A stretch of DNA of 64,000 bases from Ramlibacter albus (GCF_014297445.1 NZ_JACORU010000001.1:310001-374000); one strand, 5' to 3'. Counted from the first letter of the stretch, positions 1 through 11,983 are shown. Numbers and translations: made by a program. Notes: a model not told the origin generated them from the sequence alone.

Positions 1-8
1 AAGAGCCC

Positions 9-989
9 ATGCAGGCAGCCCCGCCCAGTCCCGATTTCATGGTGTTCACCGGCAACGCAAACCCTGCGTTGGCGGAAGAGATCGCCAGCCACCTCGGCAT
101 CTCGCTCGGGGCGGCCCATGTCGGGCGCTTCTCGGACGGCGAGGTCACGGTGGAGATCAACACCAACGTGCGCGCCCGCGACGTTTTCGTGGTGCAGTCC
201 ACCTGCGCGCCGACCAACGAGAACCTGATGGAGCTGCTGATCATGGTCGACGCGCTCAAGCGCGCCTCGGCCGAGCGGATCAGCGCCGTCATCCCCTATT
301 TCGGCTATGCCCGGCAGGACCGCCGCCCGCGCTCCAGCCGCGTGCCGATCTCCGCGAAAGTGGTCGCCAACCTGCTGGAAACGGTGGGCGTCGCCCGCGT
401 GCTCACGATGGACCTGCACGCCGACCAGATCCAGGGCTTCTTCGACATCCCAGTCGACAACATCTACGCCTCGCCCGTGCTGCTGGGCGACCTGCGCCAG
501 AAGAACTACGAAGACCTCATCGTGGTCTCGCCGGACGTCGGCGGCGTGGTGCGCGCCCGCGCGCTGGCCAAGCAGCTGGGCACCGACCTCGCCATCATCG
601 ACAAGCGCCGCCCGAAGGCCAACGTCTCCGAGGTGATGCACGTCATCGGCGAGATCGAAGGCCGCAACTGCGTGATCATGGACGACATGATCGACACCGC
701 CGGCACGCTGGTGAAGGCGGCCGAGGTGCTCAAGGAGCGCGGCGCCAAGCGCGTCTACGCCTATTGCACGCACCCCATCTTCTCGGGCCCCGCCATCGAC
801 CGCCTCGCCAAGGGCTCCGCCCTGGACGAAGTGGTGGTGACCAACACGATCCCGCTGTCGGACGCCGCGCGCGCCACCAGCAAGATCCGCCAGATCACCG
901 TGGCGCCCCTCATCGCCGAAACCATCCAGCGCATCGCGCGGGGCGAGTCGGTGATGTCCCTGTTCTCGGAGCAGGTCAACCTGTTCTGA
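9..989 (+). CDS. prs: Ribose-phosphate pyrophosphokinase
   Basis: Makes PRPP from ribose 5-phosphate and ATP in the cytosol, feeding purine, pyrimidine, His, Trp and NAD synthesis. The protein is 326 aa, close to the usual 310-320. It carries the N-terminal [13 protein letters not shown] segment, the catalytic-region motif [11 protein letters not shown] (about residue 135) and the PRPP-binding loop [10 protein letters not shown] (about 225). The ATG at 9 lies at the window edge, so its ribosome site is barely visible; an internal ATG ten codons later is an alternative start. rplY follows 77 bp downstream, as in many betaproteobacteria, with a weak hairpin between them. Confidence 0.97.
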   Translation: MQAAPPSPDFMVFTGNANPALAEEIASHLGISLGAAHVGRFSDGEVTVEINTNVRARDVFVVQSTCAPTNENLMELLIMVDALKRASAERISAVIPYFGYARQDRRPRSSRVPISAKVVANLLETVGVARVLTMDLHADQIQGFFDIPVDNIYASPVLLGDLRQKNYEDLIVVSPDVGGVVRARALAKQLGTDLAIIDKRRPKANVSEVMHVIGEIEGRNCVIMDDMIDTAGTLVKAAEVLKERGAKRVYAYCTHPIFSGPAIDRLAKGSALDEVVVTNTIPLSDAARATSKIRQITVAPLIAETIQRIARGESVMSLFSEQVNLF

Positions 990-997
990 ACGTAGCC

Positions 998-1018
998 GCC
1001 CCCGCAAGGGGGCATTTT
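998..1018 (+). terminator. Weak hairpin between prs and rplY
   Basis: GCCCCC (998-1003), loop GCAA, GGGGGC (1008-1013), then ATTTTG. The stem is strong but there are only four Ts, so it may be an attenuator or partial terminator rather than a full stop. Confidence 0.5.
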
Positions 1019-1066
1019 GAAACCGGCAGCGCACTGGTCGCGGTGGCTGCCGAATTGGAGTCCGAT

Positions 1067-1774
1067 ATGAAATTCGTCGCTTTCGAGCGCAACAAGCAGG
1101 GCACGGGTGCGAGCCGCCGTCTCCGCAATTCCGGCAAGGCGCCCGGCATCGTCTACGGTGGCGAGGGCCAGCCCCAGCTCATCGAGCTCGACCACAACGC
1201 GCTGTGGCACGCCCTGAAGAAGGAAGTGTTCCACTCCTCCATCCTCGAGATGGAACTCGCCGGCAAGACCAGCAAGGTGCTGCTGCGCGACGTGCAATAC
1301 CACCCGTACAAGCCGCAGGTCGTGCACATCGACTTCCAGCGCGTGGACGCCAACACCAAGCTGCACATGAAGGTGCCGCTGCACTACAAGAACGCCGAGG
1401 AGTCGCAGGCCGTCAAGCTGGAGCACTGCCTGGTCAACCCGGTGGTCAACGAGCTGGACATCTCCTGCCTGCCCGCCGACCTGCCCGAGTTCATCGAGGT
1501 GGACCTGTCCGGCCTGAAGAAGGGCATGTCGCTGCACCTGAACGACATCCAGCTCCCGAAGGGCGTGAAGGCCGTGACGCACGGCAAGCCGAACCCGGTG
1601 ATCGTGTCGGTGGTGACGGCCGCTGCCGAAGAGTCCGCCGAAGCTGCCACCGCCGGTGCCGAAGGCGCCGCCGCTGCCGCGCCGGCCGCCGAGGCCAAGG
1701 CCGCTCCGGCTGCCAAGGGTGGCGCGAAGGACGCCAAGGCTGCCGCGCCCGCCAAGGACGCCAAGAAGAAGTAA
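1067..1774 (+). CDS. rplY: 50S ribosomal protein L25/general stress protein Ctc
   Basis: Binds 5S rRNA in the large ribosomal subunit. The protein is 235 aa, the long CTC/TL5 form: an N-terminal L25 beta-barrel ([20 protein letters not shown] onward), a TL5 C-terminal domain (about 95-185) and an Ala/Lys-rich disordered tail ending DAKKK. The frame is open upstream to 764, inside prs, but the ATG at 1067 has a GGAG six bases before it and begins exactly where the family does. It probably shares the prs transcript, and a clear terminator follows it. Confidence 0.96.
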   Translation: MKFVAFERNKQGTGASRRLRNSGKAPGIVYGGEGQPQLIELDHNALWHALKKEVFHSSILEMELAGKTSKVLLRDVQYHPYKPQVVHIDFQRVDANTKLHMKVPLHYKNAEESQAVKLEHCLVNPVVNELDISCLPADLPEFIEVDLSGLKKGMSLHLNDIQLPKGVKAVTHGKPNPVIVSVVTAAAEESAEAATAGAEGAAAAAPAAEAKAAPAAKGGAKDAKAAAPAKDAKKK

Positions 1775-1809
1775 ACAGGTCACAGCGCGCGTGTGCGCCA
1801 CGACCGTCA

Positions 1810-1834
1810 ACGGCTCGCTTCGGCGGGCCGTTTT
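1810..1834 (+). terminator. Rho-independent terminator after rplY
   Basis: ACGGCTCGC (1810-1818), TTCG loop, GCGGGCCGT (1823-1831) with one G-T pair, followed by a T-rich run TTTTCATTT. It ends the prs-rplY unit; pth begins 22 bp later. Confidence 0.85.
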
Positions 1835-1855
1835 CATTTCTAATACTTTTCAATC

Positions 1856-2475
1856 ATGAGCATCAAGCTGTTTGTCGGCCTCGGCAACCCCGGCCCCGAA
1901 TACGAAGCCACGCGGCACAACGCGGGCTTCTGGTGGGTGGACGCGCTCGCGCGCGAGCTGAAGGTGTCGCTCTCGTACGAGAAGGGTTACCAGGCCCTGG
2001 TCGCGCGCACCACGGTGCACGGGCAGACGGTGTGGCTGCTGGAGCCGCAGACGTTCATGAACCTGTCGGGCCGCTCGGTGGGGGCGCTCGCGCGCTTCTA
2101 CAAGATCCAGCCGCAGGAAGTCCTCGTCGTGCATGACGAGCTGGACGTGGTGCCCGGCCAGGCCAAGCTCAAGCTGGGCGGCAGCCACGCGGGGCACAAC
2201 GGCCTGCGCGACATCCACGCGCAGATCGGGCCGGACTACTGGCGCCTGCGCATCGGCATCGGCCACCCGGGCGTGAAGGCCGAAGTGATCAACTGGGTGC
2301 TGAAGAAGCCGGCGCCCGAGCAGAGAACGCTGATCGAGGAGTGCATCGCGCGCACCTTGAAGGCGGTGCCCGCGCTGCTCGCGGGCGAGATGGACAAGGC
2401 GACGCTCATCGTGCACACGCACAAGCCGCCGCGTCCGAAACCCCCCAGACCACCCGAGACGGAAGAAAAACCCGA

Positions 2476-2479
<4 letters not shown>
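1856..2479 (+). CDS. pth: Peptidyl-tRNA hydrolase
   Basis: Recycles tRNA by cleaving peptidyl-tRNA released from stalled ribosomes. The 207 aa match the bacterial Pth family, with a Pro/Lys-rich C-terminal extension. Visible motifs: [19 protein letters not shown], holding the catalytic His and conserved Asn; [39 protein letters not shown]. Its stop overlaps the ATG of the next gene (ATGA at 2476-2479), implying translational coupling. Confidence 0.97.
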
Positions 2480-4088
<1,609 letters not shown>

Positions 4089-4092
<4 letters not shown>

Positions 4093-4913
4093 AGCGCGCG
4101 CTCAAGCACCCCAGCTTCGTCATCGGCGCGGTGCTCACGCTCCTGCTGGCATTCGCCGCCGGCATCTCGTTCGTCTGGACGCCGCACAACCCCTACGACA
4201 TCGACATGGCGCGCAAGCTCGCGCCGGCGGGCAACGGCTTCCTCTTCGGTGCGGATGCGTACGGGCGCGACGTGGCGTCGCTGCTGCTCGTTGGGGCGCG
4301 TGCATCGATCGTGGTGGGGATCATCGCGGTCAGCATCGGGCTCGTGATCGGCACCGCGCTCGGGCTGCTCGCATCGGCGCGGCGCGGGTGGATCGAAGAA
4401 GCCGTGATGCGAATCGCCGACTTCGGCATGGCCTTCCCCGCGATCCTCGTCGCGATCATGCTCACGGCCGTGTTCGGCCCCGGCATGGTCAACGCGATCA
4501 TCGCCATCGGCATCTACAACATCCCGATCTTCGCGCGCATCACCCGGGCCTCGGCCAACGCGATCTGGGGCCGCGAGTTCGTGATGGCCGCGCGCGCCTG
4601 CGGCAAGGGGCCGTTCGCGATCACGATGGAACACGTGCTGCCGAACATCCTGTCGGTGCTGATCGTGCAGGCGACGATCCGGTTCGCGATCGCGATCCTC
4701 GCGGAGGCTGCGCTTTCCTACCTCGGGCTCGGCACGCAACCGCCGCAACCCTCCTGGGGCCGCATGCTGAGCGAAGCGCAGACGCTGATGTTCCAGGCGC
4801 CGATGCTCGCCGTGTACCCGGGTGTCGCCATCGCGCTCGCAGTGCTGGGCCTGAACCTGCTCGGCGACGGCCTGCGCGACATCTTCGACCCGCGCCTCGC
4901 GAGGAAACGCTGA
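4089..4913 (+). CDS. Peptide/nickel-type ABC transporter permease (DppC-like)
   Basis: The second permease, 274 aa, pairing with the upstream DppB-like protein. The likely start is the TTG at 4089, overlapping the upstream stop as TTGA; the protein then begins (M)KRALKHPSFVIGAVLTLLL, normal for DppC. The EAA loop is at MAARACGKGPFAITMEHVLP and the C-terminus is the usual GDGLRDIFDPR. An earlier in-frame ATG lies inside dppB and would add junk sequence. Confidence 0.92.
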
Positions 4914-4915
4914 CG

Positions 4916-5911
4916 ATGGCATTGCTAGAAGTCAACGACCTCTCGGTGCAACTGCAAACGCACCGCGGCCCCGCCTACGCGGTGCGCAACGTGAGCTTCA
5001 CGCTCGAACGCGGCGACACACTGGGCCTCATCGGCGAATCGGGCTGCGGCAAGTCGATCACGGTGATGGCGCTCATGGGCCTGCTGCCGGAGAACGCGAA
5101 GGTGACCGGCAGCATCAGGTTCGACGGCGAGGAGCTCGTCGGGAAGAGCGACCGCGCGATGTGCGAGATCCGCGGCGACCGCATCGGCATGATCTTCCAG
5201 GAGCCGATGACCGCGCTGAACCCGGTGCACACCGTGGGCGACCAGGTGGCCGAGCCGCTGCGCCTGCACCGCGACATGTCGCGCGCGCAGGCGCGCGCCG
5301 AGGCCGTGCGCCTGCTGGACCGCGTGGGCATCCCGGACGCCGCGAAGCGCATCGACGCGTACCCGCACCAGTTCTCCGGCGGGCAGCGGCAGCGCATCAC
5401 CATCGCGATGGCGCTCGCCTGCGGGCCCGACCTGCTGATCGCCGACGAGCCGACCACCGCGCTCGACGTCACGATCCAGCGCCAGATCCTCGACCTGATC
5501 CGCGAGCTCGTCGCCGAGCGCGGCATGGCGTTGATGCTGATTTCGCACGACCTCGGCGTGATCGCGCAGAACGTTCGGCGCATGCTCGTCATGTACGGCG
5601 GCAGCGTGGTCGAGAGCGGGCCTACGCAGTCCGTCTTCGCCAACCGCATGCACCCCTACACGCTGGGCTTGTTCTCCGCCCGGCCGGGGCTGCACACGGT
5701 CAAGGGCAAGCGGCTCACGACGATCCCGGGCACGGTGCCGGAGCTCGCGGACCTTCCGCCCGGCTGCCCGTTCGCGGGCCGCTGCCGCTTCGCCATCCCC
5801 GAGTGCCACACCACCGTGCCGCCGCCGTATGAAGTGGAGCCGGGGCACCATGCGCGCTGCATCCGGCTCGATGCGGTCGAGGCCGAGAAGAAGGGAACCG
5901 TCGCGGCATGA
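4916..5911 (+). CDS. Peptide-type ABC transporter ATP-binding protein (DppD-like)
   Basis: Cytoplasmic ATPase, 331 aa. Walker A GESGCGKS (about 38-45), signature FSGGQRQRI, Walker B LLIADEPTTALD, then the oligopeptide/dipeptide C-terminal region with a Cys cluster (PPGCPFAGRCRFAIPECH) that carries an Fe-S-type motif in this family. The ATG at 4916 lies 2 bp after the dppC-like stop. Confidence 0.94.
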   Translation: MALLEVNDLSVQLQTHRGPAYAVRNVSFTLERGDTLGLIGESGCGKSITVMALMGLLPENAKVTGSIRFDGEELVGKSDRAMCEIRGDRIGMIFQEPMTALNPVHTVGDQVAEPLRLHRDMSRAQARAEAVRLLDRVGIPDAAKRIDAYPHQFSGGQRQRITIAMALACGPDLLIADEPTTALDVTIQRQILDLIRELVAERGMALMLISHDLGVIAQNVRRMLVMYGGSVVESGPTQSVFANRMHPYTLGLFSARPGLHTVKGKRLTTIPGTVPELADLPPGCPFAGRCRFAIPECHTTVPPPYEVEPGHHARCIRLDAVEAEKKGTVAA

Positions 5912-6708
5912 CAGAACCGCTCGTTCGCGTCGAGAACCTCGTGCGCGAGTACACGCTGCCGCGCGAGAAGCTGCTCCAGCAGCCCGGCAAGGTGCACGCG
6001 CTCAACGGCGTGAGCTTCACCATCGAAGCCGGGCGCAGCCTCGGCGTGGTGGGTGAGTCCGGCTCAGGCAAGTCGACGCTCGCGCGGCTCGTGATGGCGC
6101 TGGACCGGCCCACTTCCGGCAAGGTCTTCCTGCTCGGGCGCGAGCTGCACGCGCTGCCGCGCGAGGAGCTGCGCCTCGCCCGCCGCGACTTCCAGATGGT
6201 CTTCCAGGACCCGTACGGTTCGCTCGACCCGCGCCAGACCGTGGAGCGCATCGTCACCGAGCCTTTGCAGGCGCAAGGCGGCATCGCGCGCGCCGAGATG
6301 CACAGGCGCGCCGCCGAGGTGCTGGACCAGGTGGGCCTGCGCGCCGCGGACCTGGGCAAGTACCCGCACGAATTCTCCGGCGGCCAGCGCCAGCGCATCG
6401 CGATCGCACGCGCGCTCATCACGAAGCCACGCCTGATCGTCGCCGACGAGCCCGTGAGCGCGCTGGACGTGTCCGTGCAGGCACAGGTGCTCAACCTGAT
6501 GCAGGACCTGCAGGCCGAATTCGGCATCACGTACATGCTGATCAGCCACGACCTCGCCGTGGTCCACCACCTGTGCGACGACGTGGCGGTGCTCTGGCAG
6601 GGCCGCATCGTCGAACAGGGGCCGCCGCAGAAGCTGTTCACTTCGGCCGAGCACGAGTACACCCGTACCCTGCTGGCGGCCGTCCCCGACCCGGAGCCCG
6701 CTCCATAA
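5908..6708 (+). CDS. Peptide-type ABC transporter ATP-binding protein (DppF-like)
   Basis: The second ATPase, 266 aa, overlapping the first by ATGA. Walker A GESGSGKST, signature FSGGQRQRIAIARAL, Walker B LIVADEPVSALD. It is shorter than the roughly 320 aa typical of DppF because the C-terminal Cys-rich region is missing, ending soon after the HEYTRTLLAAVP segment. It probably forms a heterodimer with the DppD-like ATPase. Confidence 0.93.
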   Translation: MTEPLVRVENLVREYTLPREKLLQQPGKVHALNGVSFTIEAGRSLGVVGESGSGKSTLARLVMALDRPTSGKVFLLGRELHALPREELRLARRDFQMVFQDPYGSLDPRQTVERIVTEPLQAQGGIARAEMHRRAAEVLDQVGLRAADLGKYPHEFSGGQRQRIAIARALITKPRLIVADEPVSALDVSVQAQVLNLMQDLQAEFGITYMLISHDLAVVHHLCDDVAVLWQGRIVEQGPPQKLFTSAEHEYTRTLLAAVPDPEPAP

Positions 6709-6785
6709 GCAAATCCCTCTTGCGCGCGCCGCGCGCTGTCGGGGATGATGATTCCCTTCGTAAAAAGTCCCTCGGAGCCCAAAAC

Positions 6786-8270
6786 ATGATCAAGCGCCGC
6801 AGCGTGCTCACCTCCTCCGCCTCGCTTGCCGCCCTGGCCAGCCTGCCGGCCTTCGCGCAAAGCAAGAAAGACACGGTCGTGCTGGCCATGACGCTCGAGC
6901 CGAGCCCCGGCCTCGACCCCACGGGCGGGGCGGCCTCGTCCATCGCGGAAGTGACGCTGTACAACATCTACGAGACGCTCACCAAGATCAACCCCGACGG
7001 TTCCGTGTCGCCGCTGCTGGCCGAAAGCTGGGAGGTGTCGCCCGACCTGCGCACCTACACCTTCCGCCTGCGCAAGGGCGTCAAGTTCAGCAACGGCGAA
7101 CCGTTCAACGCGCGCGCCGTCAAGTTCTCGTTCGACCGCGCCGGCGACGAGAAGAGCACGAACAAGGACAAGCGCACCTTCGCCAACATCTCCACGCAGG
7201 TGGTCGACGACAACACGGTGGTGCTGATCAACAAGGAGATCGACCCCGACTTCCTGTTCCTCGTCGGCCAGGCCACCGCGATCATCGTGGAGCCCAAGAG
7301 CGCCGCAACCAACGCGACGCAACCCACCGGCACGGGCCCGTACAAGCTCGAGAACTGGGTGAAGGGCTCGTCGATCGTGCTCGCCAAGCGCGACGACTAC
7401 CGCAATGCGGCCAACGTCAAGATCCGTCGCGCGACCTTCCGCATCATCCCCGACCCCGCCGCGCAGATGACGGCCTTGCTCGCCGGCGACGTGGACGTGT
7501 TCCAGCGCGTCACGGCGCGCGGCATCGACCAGTTCAAGGGCAACCCGAAGTTCCAGGTGCTCACGAGCGGCTCGCGCGCCAAGACCATCCTGGCGCTGAA
7601 CAACAAGAAGAAGCCGCTGGACGACGTGCGCGTACGCCGGGCGATCAACATGGCGCTGGACCGCAACGCCGTCATCAAGGGCGCCGCCGACGGTTTCGGC
7701 ACGCCCATCGGCAGCTACTACCCGCCCAGCGCCCCGGGCTACGTGGACCTCACGAAGGTGAACGCCTACAACCCGGACCAGGCCCGCGCGCTGCTGAAGG
7801 AAGCCGGGGTCAACAACCTCGAACTCACCATCACGCTGCCGCCGCCGCCCTACGCACGCCAGGGCGGCGAGGTGATCGCTTCGATGCTGGACAAGGTCGG
7901 CATCAAGACGAAGCTGCAGAACGTCGAGTGGGCGCAGTGGCTGTCCAACGTGTACGGCAACAAGAACTACGACATGACGATCATCTCGCACGTCGAGCCG
8001 TTCGACCTGGGCAACTTCTCGCGGCCGGGCTACTACTGGAATTACGAGAACCCGAAGTTCAACGCGCTTTATGACAAATACAAGCAGACCGCGAACGCCG
8101 CCGAGCGCACGAAGATCCTCGGCGACATCCAGCGCCTCGTCGCCGACGACGCGGTGCACGGCTACCTCTACCAGCCGCAGTGGGTGACCATCGCCAACAA
8201 GAACGTGAAGGGGCTGTGGACCAACATGCCGATTTTCGTGAACGACATTTCCGTGATGCACTGGGCATGA
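6786..8270 (+). CDS. Peptide-type ABC transporter substrate-binding protein
   Basis: Periplasmic SBP_bac_5 family receptor, 494 aa. The signal peptide is MIKRRSVLTSSASLAALASL with cleavage after AFAQ; its twin Arg is Tat-like but also compatible with Sec. Family landmarks are ILAESWEVSPDLRTYTFRLRKGVKFSNG-type sequence and YNPDQARALLKEAG. It is unusual in being last of the five transporter genes. The amidase starts 4 bp after its stop, so the two are probably co-translated. Confidence 0.93.
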   Translation: MIKRRSVLTSSASLAALASLPAFAQSKKDTVVLAMTLEPSPGLDPTGGAASSIAEVTLYNIYETLTKINPDGSVSPLLAESWEVSPDLRTYTFRLRKGVKFSNGEPFNARAVKFSFDRAGDEKSTNKDKRTFANISTQVVDDNTVVLINKEIDPDFLFLVGQATAIIVEPKSAATNATQPTGTGPYKLENWVKGSSIVLAKRDDYRNAANVKIRRATFRIIPDPAAQMTALLAGDVDVFQRVTARGIDQFKGNPKFQVLTSGSRAKTILALNNKKKPLDDVRVRRAINMALDRNAVIKGAADGFGTPIGSYYPPSAPGYVDLTKVNAYNPDQARALLKEAGVNNLELTITLPPPPYARQGGEVIASMLDKVGIKTKLQNVEWAQWLSNVYGNKNYDMTIISHVEPFDLGNFSRPGYYWNYENPKFNALYDKYKQTANAAERTKILGDIQRLVADDAVHGYLYQPQWVTIANKNVKGLWTNMPIFVNDISVMHWA

Positions 8271-8274
8271 GGGC

Positions 8275-9696
8275 GTGACGGCGTTGCACGAACTACCCGC
8301 GGCGGACCTCGTCGCGGGCTATCGCAAGGGCGCGCTGTCGCCGGTCGACGTGGCGCGCTCCGTGCTCGGCCACGTGGAGCGCTGGGAGCAGCACCTGCAC
8401 GCCCTCTTCCTGCTGCGGCCCGAGCAGGTGCTCGCGCAGGCGCGCGACAGCGAGGCTCGCTGGCGCGCCGGCGAGCCGCTCGGCCCGCTCGATGGCGTGC
8501 CGGTGACCATCAAGGACAACATCGCGACCAGGGGTGACCCGACGCCACTGGGCACGGCCGCAACCGACCTCGCACCGGCGACGGCCGATGCGCCACCTGC
8601 CGCGCGCATGCGCGAGACCGGCGCCGTGTTCCTCGCCAAGACGACGATGCCCGACTACGGCATGCTGTCCTCGGGCCTCTCCAGCTACCACAAGCTCGCG
8701 CGCAACCCGTGGGACCTGACGAAGACCCCCGGCGGATCGAGTGCGGGTGCGGGCTCCGCCGCAGCCGCGGGCTACGGGCCGCTGCACATCGGCACCGACA
8801 TCGGCGGCTCGCTGCGCCTTCCCGCTGGCTGGTGCGGCATCTTCACGCTCAAGCCCAGCCTCGGCCGCATCCCGATCGACCCGCCATACATGGGCCGAGC
8901 CGCGGGTCCGATGACGCGCACGGTCGCGGACTCCGCACTGATGATGCAGGTGCTGTCGCGCCCCGACGCGCGCGACAGCATGAGCCTGCCCTACCAGGAG
9001 ATCGCGTGGTCGTCCGCCGACCGCGGCGCCGGCCGCCTCAAGGGACTGCGCATCGGCCTGCTGCTGGAGGCCGGCTGCGGCCTGCCTGTGGACCCGGAGG
9101 TGACGGCGGCGGTACAGGCGGCAGCCGTGGTGTTCGAGCGCGCCGGCGCGGTCGTCGCGCCGATGAAGCCGTTCATGACGCAGGCCATGCTGGACGGCAT
9201 GGACCACTTCTGGCGCATGCGCTCGCACGTGGACATGCGCGGCATCGCGCCCGAAGCGAAGGCCCGCGTGCTGCCCTACATCCAGCGCTGGGCCGACAGC
9301 GCGGCGGAAATGAGTGGCGAAGCGGTGTTCCGCGCGTTCAGCCAGTTCCACAACACGCGCGTGGCGGCTGTGAACGCGTGCCGCGCGTTCGATTTCGTCA
9401 TCTCTCCGGTGTCGCCGGTGCCGGCCTTCCCCGCGGATTACGCATCGCCCACCAACGACCCATTGCGGCCGCTGGAGCACATCGGGTTCACCGTGCCGTT
9501 CAACATGTCGGAGCAGCCCGCGGCGTCGATCAATTGCGGCTACACGAGCACGGGCCTGCCGATCGGCCTGCAGGTCGCCGGCCAGCGCTTCGACGACCTC
9601 GGCGTGCTGCAGGTCGCGCGCGCCTACGAGATCCTGCGCGGCGACCAGCGGCCCTGGCCGCAGCCGCCCTCGGAAGCTTTGCGCCAACTGGATTGA
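8275..9696 (+). CDS. Amidase-signature family hydrolase
   Basis: A 473-aa amidase with the Ser-cisSer-Lys triad visible: Lys in VPVTIKDNIA (about residue 80), Ser in TPGGSSAGAGSAAAAG, and the nucleophile loop GTDIGGSLRLPA. The start is GTG at 8275, five bases after the binding-protein stop. No signal peptide, so it is cytosolic. Being in the importer operon, it likely hydrolyses an imported amide or peptide-like compound. Relation to GatA is only at family level: it lacks a gatB/gatC context. Confidence 0.9.
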   Translation: MTALHELPAADLVAGYRKGALSPVDVARSVLGHVERWEQHLHALFLLRPEQVLAQARDSEARWRAGEPLGPLDGVPVTIKDNIATRGDPTPLGTAATDLAPATADAPPAARMRETGAVFLAKTTMPDYGMLSSGLSSYHKLARNPWDLTKTPGGSSAGAGSAAAAGYGPLHIGTDIGGSLRLPAGWCGIFTLKPSLGRIPIDPPYMGRAAGPMTRTVADSALMMQVLSRPDARDSMSLPYQEIAWSSADRGAGRLKGLRIGLLLEAGCGLPVDPEVTAAVQAAAVVFERAGAVVAPMKPFMTQAMLDGMDHFWRMRSHVDMRGIAPEAKARVLPYIQRWADSAAEMSGEAVFRAFSQFHNTRVAAVNACRAFDFVISPVSPVPAFPADYASPTNDPLRPLEHIGFTVPFNMSEQPAASINCGYTSTGLPIGLQVAGQRFDDLGVLQVARAYEILRGDQRPWPQPPSEALRQLD

Positions 9697-10895
9697 TGGA
9701 AGACTGCCTCGGCAACATCATCACCCTGGAGCACGCGCAAAGCGTGGAGGCGGTGAACGACTTCGTCGAAGGCTTCATCGCGAGCGAAGCGCGCGCAGTC
9801 AACGTGCTGCAGGCCGCGGGTTCCGATGGCAGCCCCATCGTGCAGGCGTACTGCGCGGCGCTGCACATGTTCGCGGAGTCGCGCGACGCGCCCGCCAACG
9901 CCCGGCCTTTCATCGAGCGCGCGAAGGCTTCGCCCATCGAAGCCACGCCACGCGAACGACGCTTCGTCGCAGCCGTCGACGCATGGATCGCGGGCGACAT
10001 GGCGCGCGCCATCGCGCTGCACGAGGAGCAGGCGCGCGAGTTCCCGCGCGACCTCGCCTCGCTCAAGCTCGGGCAGTACCACCTCTTCAACCGCGGCGAT
10101 TCGCCCGGCATGCTGCGGCTCGCGCTCGCCGCGCGCGATGCGGCGTCGGACGTGCCATATTTCCACGGCATGCTCGCCTTCGGGCTGGAGCAATGCCACT
10201 TGCTCGCCGAGGCCGAAGCGGCGGCGCGGCAAGCCATCTCGATGCGCCGCAAGGAGCCGTGGGCGCACCATGCCGTGGCGCACGTGATGCTCACGCAAGG
10301 CCGCTTCGCCGAGGGCCACGCCTTCATGCAGGACGTGAGCCCCACGTGGACGGGCCTGAACTCCTTCATGGTCACGCACAACTGGTGGCACCAGGCGCTC
10401 TTCGCGCTCGAGCTGGGCCACGAGGACGAGGCGCTTTCGCTCTACGACCGCCGCGTGTGGGGCGAAGTCAAGGAATACAGCCAGGACCAGGTCAATGCCG
10501 TCTCGCTGCTCGCGCGCCTCGAACTTGCCGGGGCGGATGTGGGCGGCCGCTGGCAGGACGTCGGCAACTACCTCGCCGTGCGCACGCGCGACCACGTGCT
10601 GCCCTTCCTCGATGTGCAGTACCTGTATGGCCTCGCCCGTGCCGGGCGCGCCGAGGCCGACGTGCTGATGCGCAACATCGAAGTCCATGCCGCACAGTCG
10701 GACGATAAGGTGTGGCGCGAAGTGGGCCTGCCGGCGGGCCGTGGGCTGCTCGCGCACGCGCGCGGCGACTGGAGCACCGCGGCCGAGTGCCTGGCGCAGG
10801 CGCTGCCGAGGCTCGCGGAGATCGGCGGCAGCCATGCGCAGCGCGACCTTTTCGTGCGGGTGCACCGCGACGCGGTGCGGCGCCGCGGCGCCTGA
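9696..10895 (+). CDS. TTC38-like tetratricopeptide repeat protein
   Basis: A 399-aa protein overlapping the amidase stop (TGATG). It resembles the TTC38 family of eukaryotes and bacteria: helix-turn-helix TPR-like repeats throughout, with the hallmark blocks AHHAVAHVMLTQGRFAEG and NSFMVTHNWWHQALFALELG about mid-protein. No catalytic motif is recognised. It lies last in the peptide-ABC/amidase operon, suggesting a link to the same substrate; its function is unknown. Confidence 0.82.
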   Translation: MEDCLGNIITLEHAQSVEAVNDFVEGFIASEARAVNVLQAAGSDGSPIVQAYCAALHMFAESRDAPANARPFIERAKASPIEATPRERRFVAAVDAWIAGDMARAIALHEEQAREFPRDLASLKLGQYHLFNRGDSPGMLRLALAARDAASDVPYFHGMLAFGLEQCHLLAEAEAAARQAISMRRKEPWAHHAVAHVMLTQGRFAEGHAFMQDVSPTWTGLNSFMVTHNWWHQALFALELGHEDEALSLYDRRVWGEVKEYSQDQVNAVSLLARLELAGADVGGRWQDVGNYLAVRTRDHVLPFLDVQYLYGLARAGRAEADVLMRNIEVHAAQSDDKVWREVGLPAGRGLLAHARGDWSTAAECLAQALPRLAEIGGSHAQRDLFVRVHRDAVRRRGA

Positions 10896-10896
10896 C

Positions 10897-11391
10897 CTAT
10901 TCGCGCCCGAGGCTGTGCACCTTCTCCACCAGCCGCGATTGCACGGTGGGTGAGACGAACTTGTCCACCTCGCCGCCGAGGATGGCGATCTCGCGCACGA
11001 AGGTGCTGCTGATGAACTGGTACTTGTCGCTCGGCGTGAGGAACACGGTTTCCACGTCCGGCATCAGGCTGCGGTTCATGCCGGCCAGCTGGAACTCGTA
11101 GTCGAAGTCGGTGACGGCGCGCAGGCCGCGCACCATGGCCTTGGCGCCGCGGGCGACGACGAAGTCGCGCACGAGGCCGCTGAAGCCTTCCACGGAGACG
11201 GTCGGGTACTCCGCAAGCGCCTCGCGCGACATCTCGATGCGCTCCTGCAGCGTGAACAGCGCCTTCTTGTGGTGGCCGGCGGCGACCGCCACGATGACGC
11301 GGTCGAACAGCTGGCAGGCCCGCCGGACCACATCTTCGTGGCCCAGCGTGATCGGGTCGAAAGTGCCGGGGTAGACGGCGATCAGGCCCAT
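10897..11391 (-). CDS. coaD: Phosphopantetheine adenylyltransferase
   Basis: The penultimate step of coenzyme A synthesis, cytosolic, 164 aa. The nucleotidyltransferase motif is [20 protein letters not shown] (T/HxGH type) at the N-terminus, and [10 protein letters not shown] lies near the C-terminus. It ends one base after the TPR gene on the other strand and lies 31 bp downstream of rsmD, the usual rsmD-coaD pair. Confidence 0.97.
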   Translation of the reverse strand: MGLIAVYPGTFDPITLGHEDVVRRACQLFDRVIVAVAAGHHKKALFTLQERIEMSREALAEYPTVSVEGFSGLVRDFVVARGAKAMVRGLRAVTDFDYEFQLAGMNRSLMPDVETVFLTPSDKYQFISSTFVREIAILGGEVDKFVSPTVQSRLVEKVHSLGRE

Positions 11392-11422
11392 GGCGATTCC
11401 TCAGGCGTTTTGCTGCGCTGCA

Positions 11423-11983
11423 TTATGCAGGCTTCGGCGCGGCCGCCAGCAGGTGGGCGTGGACGGCCCCGGCTTTCAGGTGGCGATGCACGGCGAGCCC
11501 GAAGCCGGCGAGTTGCTGCGCCTTGTACTCGGTGGGCGCTTCCAGGTAGATGAAGCCCTCGGGCCGTACGGCAGGCACGGCCGCGGCCAGCGCCTTGTCG
11601 AACAGGTTCGCATCGAAAGGCGGGTCGAGGAAGACGAGGTCCATGGACGCGGGCGCCAGGCCGGCCAGCACGGTCAGGGCGTTGCCCCGCTGCACGCGCA
11701 CGGCCGCCGCGTCCAGCTTCTTCTGAGTGGCGCGCAGCGCCGCGACGAGCTGCGCGTCCTGCTCCACCAGCAGCACGTCGGCCGCGCCGCGCGACGCAGC
11801 CTCGAAGCCGAGCGCTCCGGTGCCGGCGAACGCGTCGACACAGTGCCAGCCCGTGAGGTCCTGCCCGAGCCAGTTGAACAGGGTTTCCCGCACGCGGTCG
11901 GGCGTCGGGCGCAGCCCGGGCTTGTCCGCCACGGGCAGGCGGGTGCGCTTCCACAGGCCGCCGACGATCCGAACTTCGCTCAT
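11423..11983 (-). CDS. rsmD: 16S rRNA (guanine(966)-N2)-methyltransferase
   Basis: Methylates G966 of 16S rRNA using SAM. The protein is 186 aa. It shows RIVGGLWKRTRLPV, RPTPDRVRETLFNWL, the SAM loop DAFAGTGALGFEA and the catalytic FLDPPF. The frame is open upstream to 12295, but the family start MSEVRIVGG and the terminator at 12003-12031 fix the ATG at 11983. Confidence 0.95.
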   Translation of the reverse strand: MSEVRIVGGLWKRTRLPVADKPGLRPTPDRVRETLFNWLGQDLTGWHCVDAFAGTGALGFEAASRGAADVLLVEQDAQLVAALRATQKKLDAAAVRVQRGNALTVLAGLAPASMDLVFLDPPFDANLFDKALAAAVPAVRPEGFIYLEAPTEYKAQQLAGFGLAVHRHLKAGAVHAHLLAAAPKPA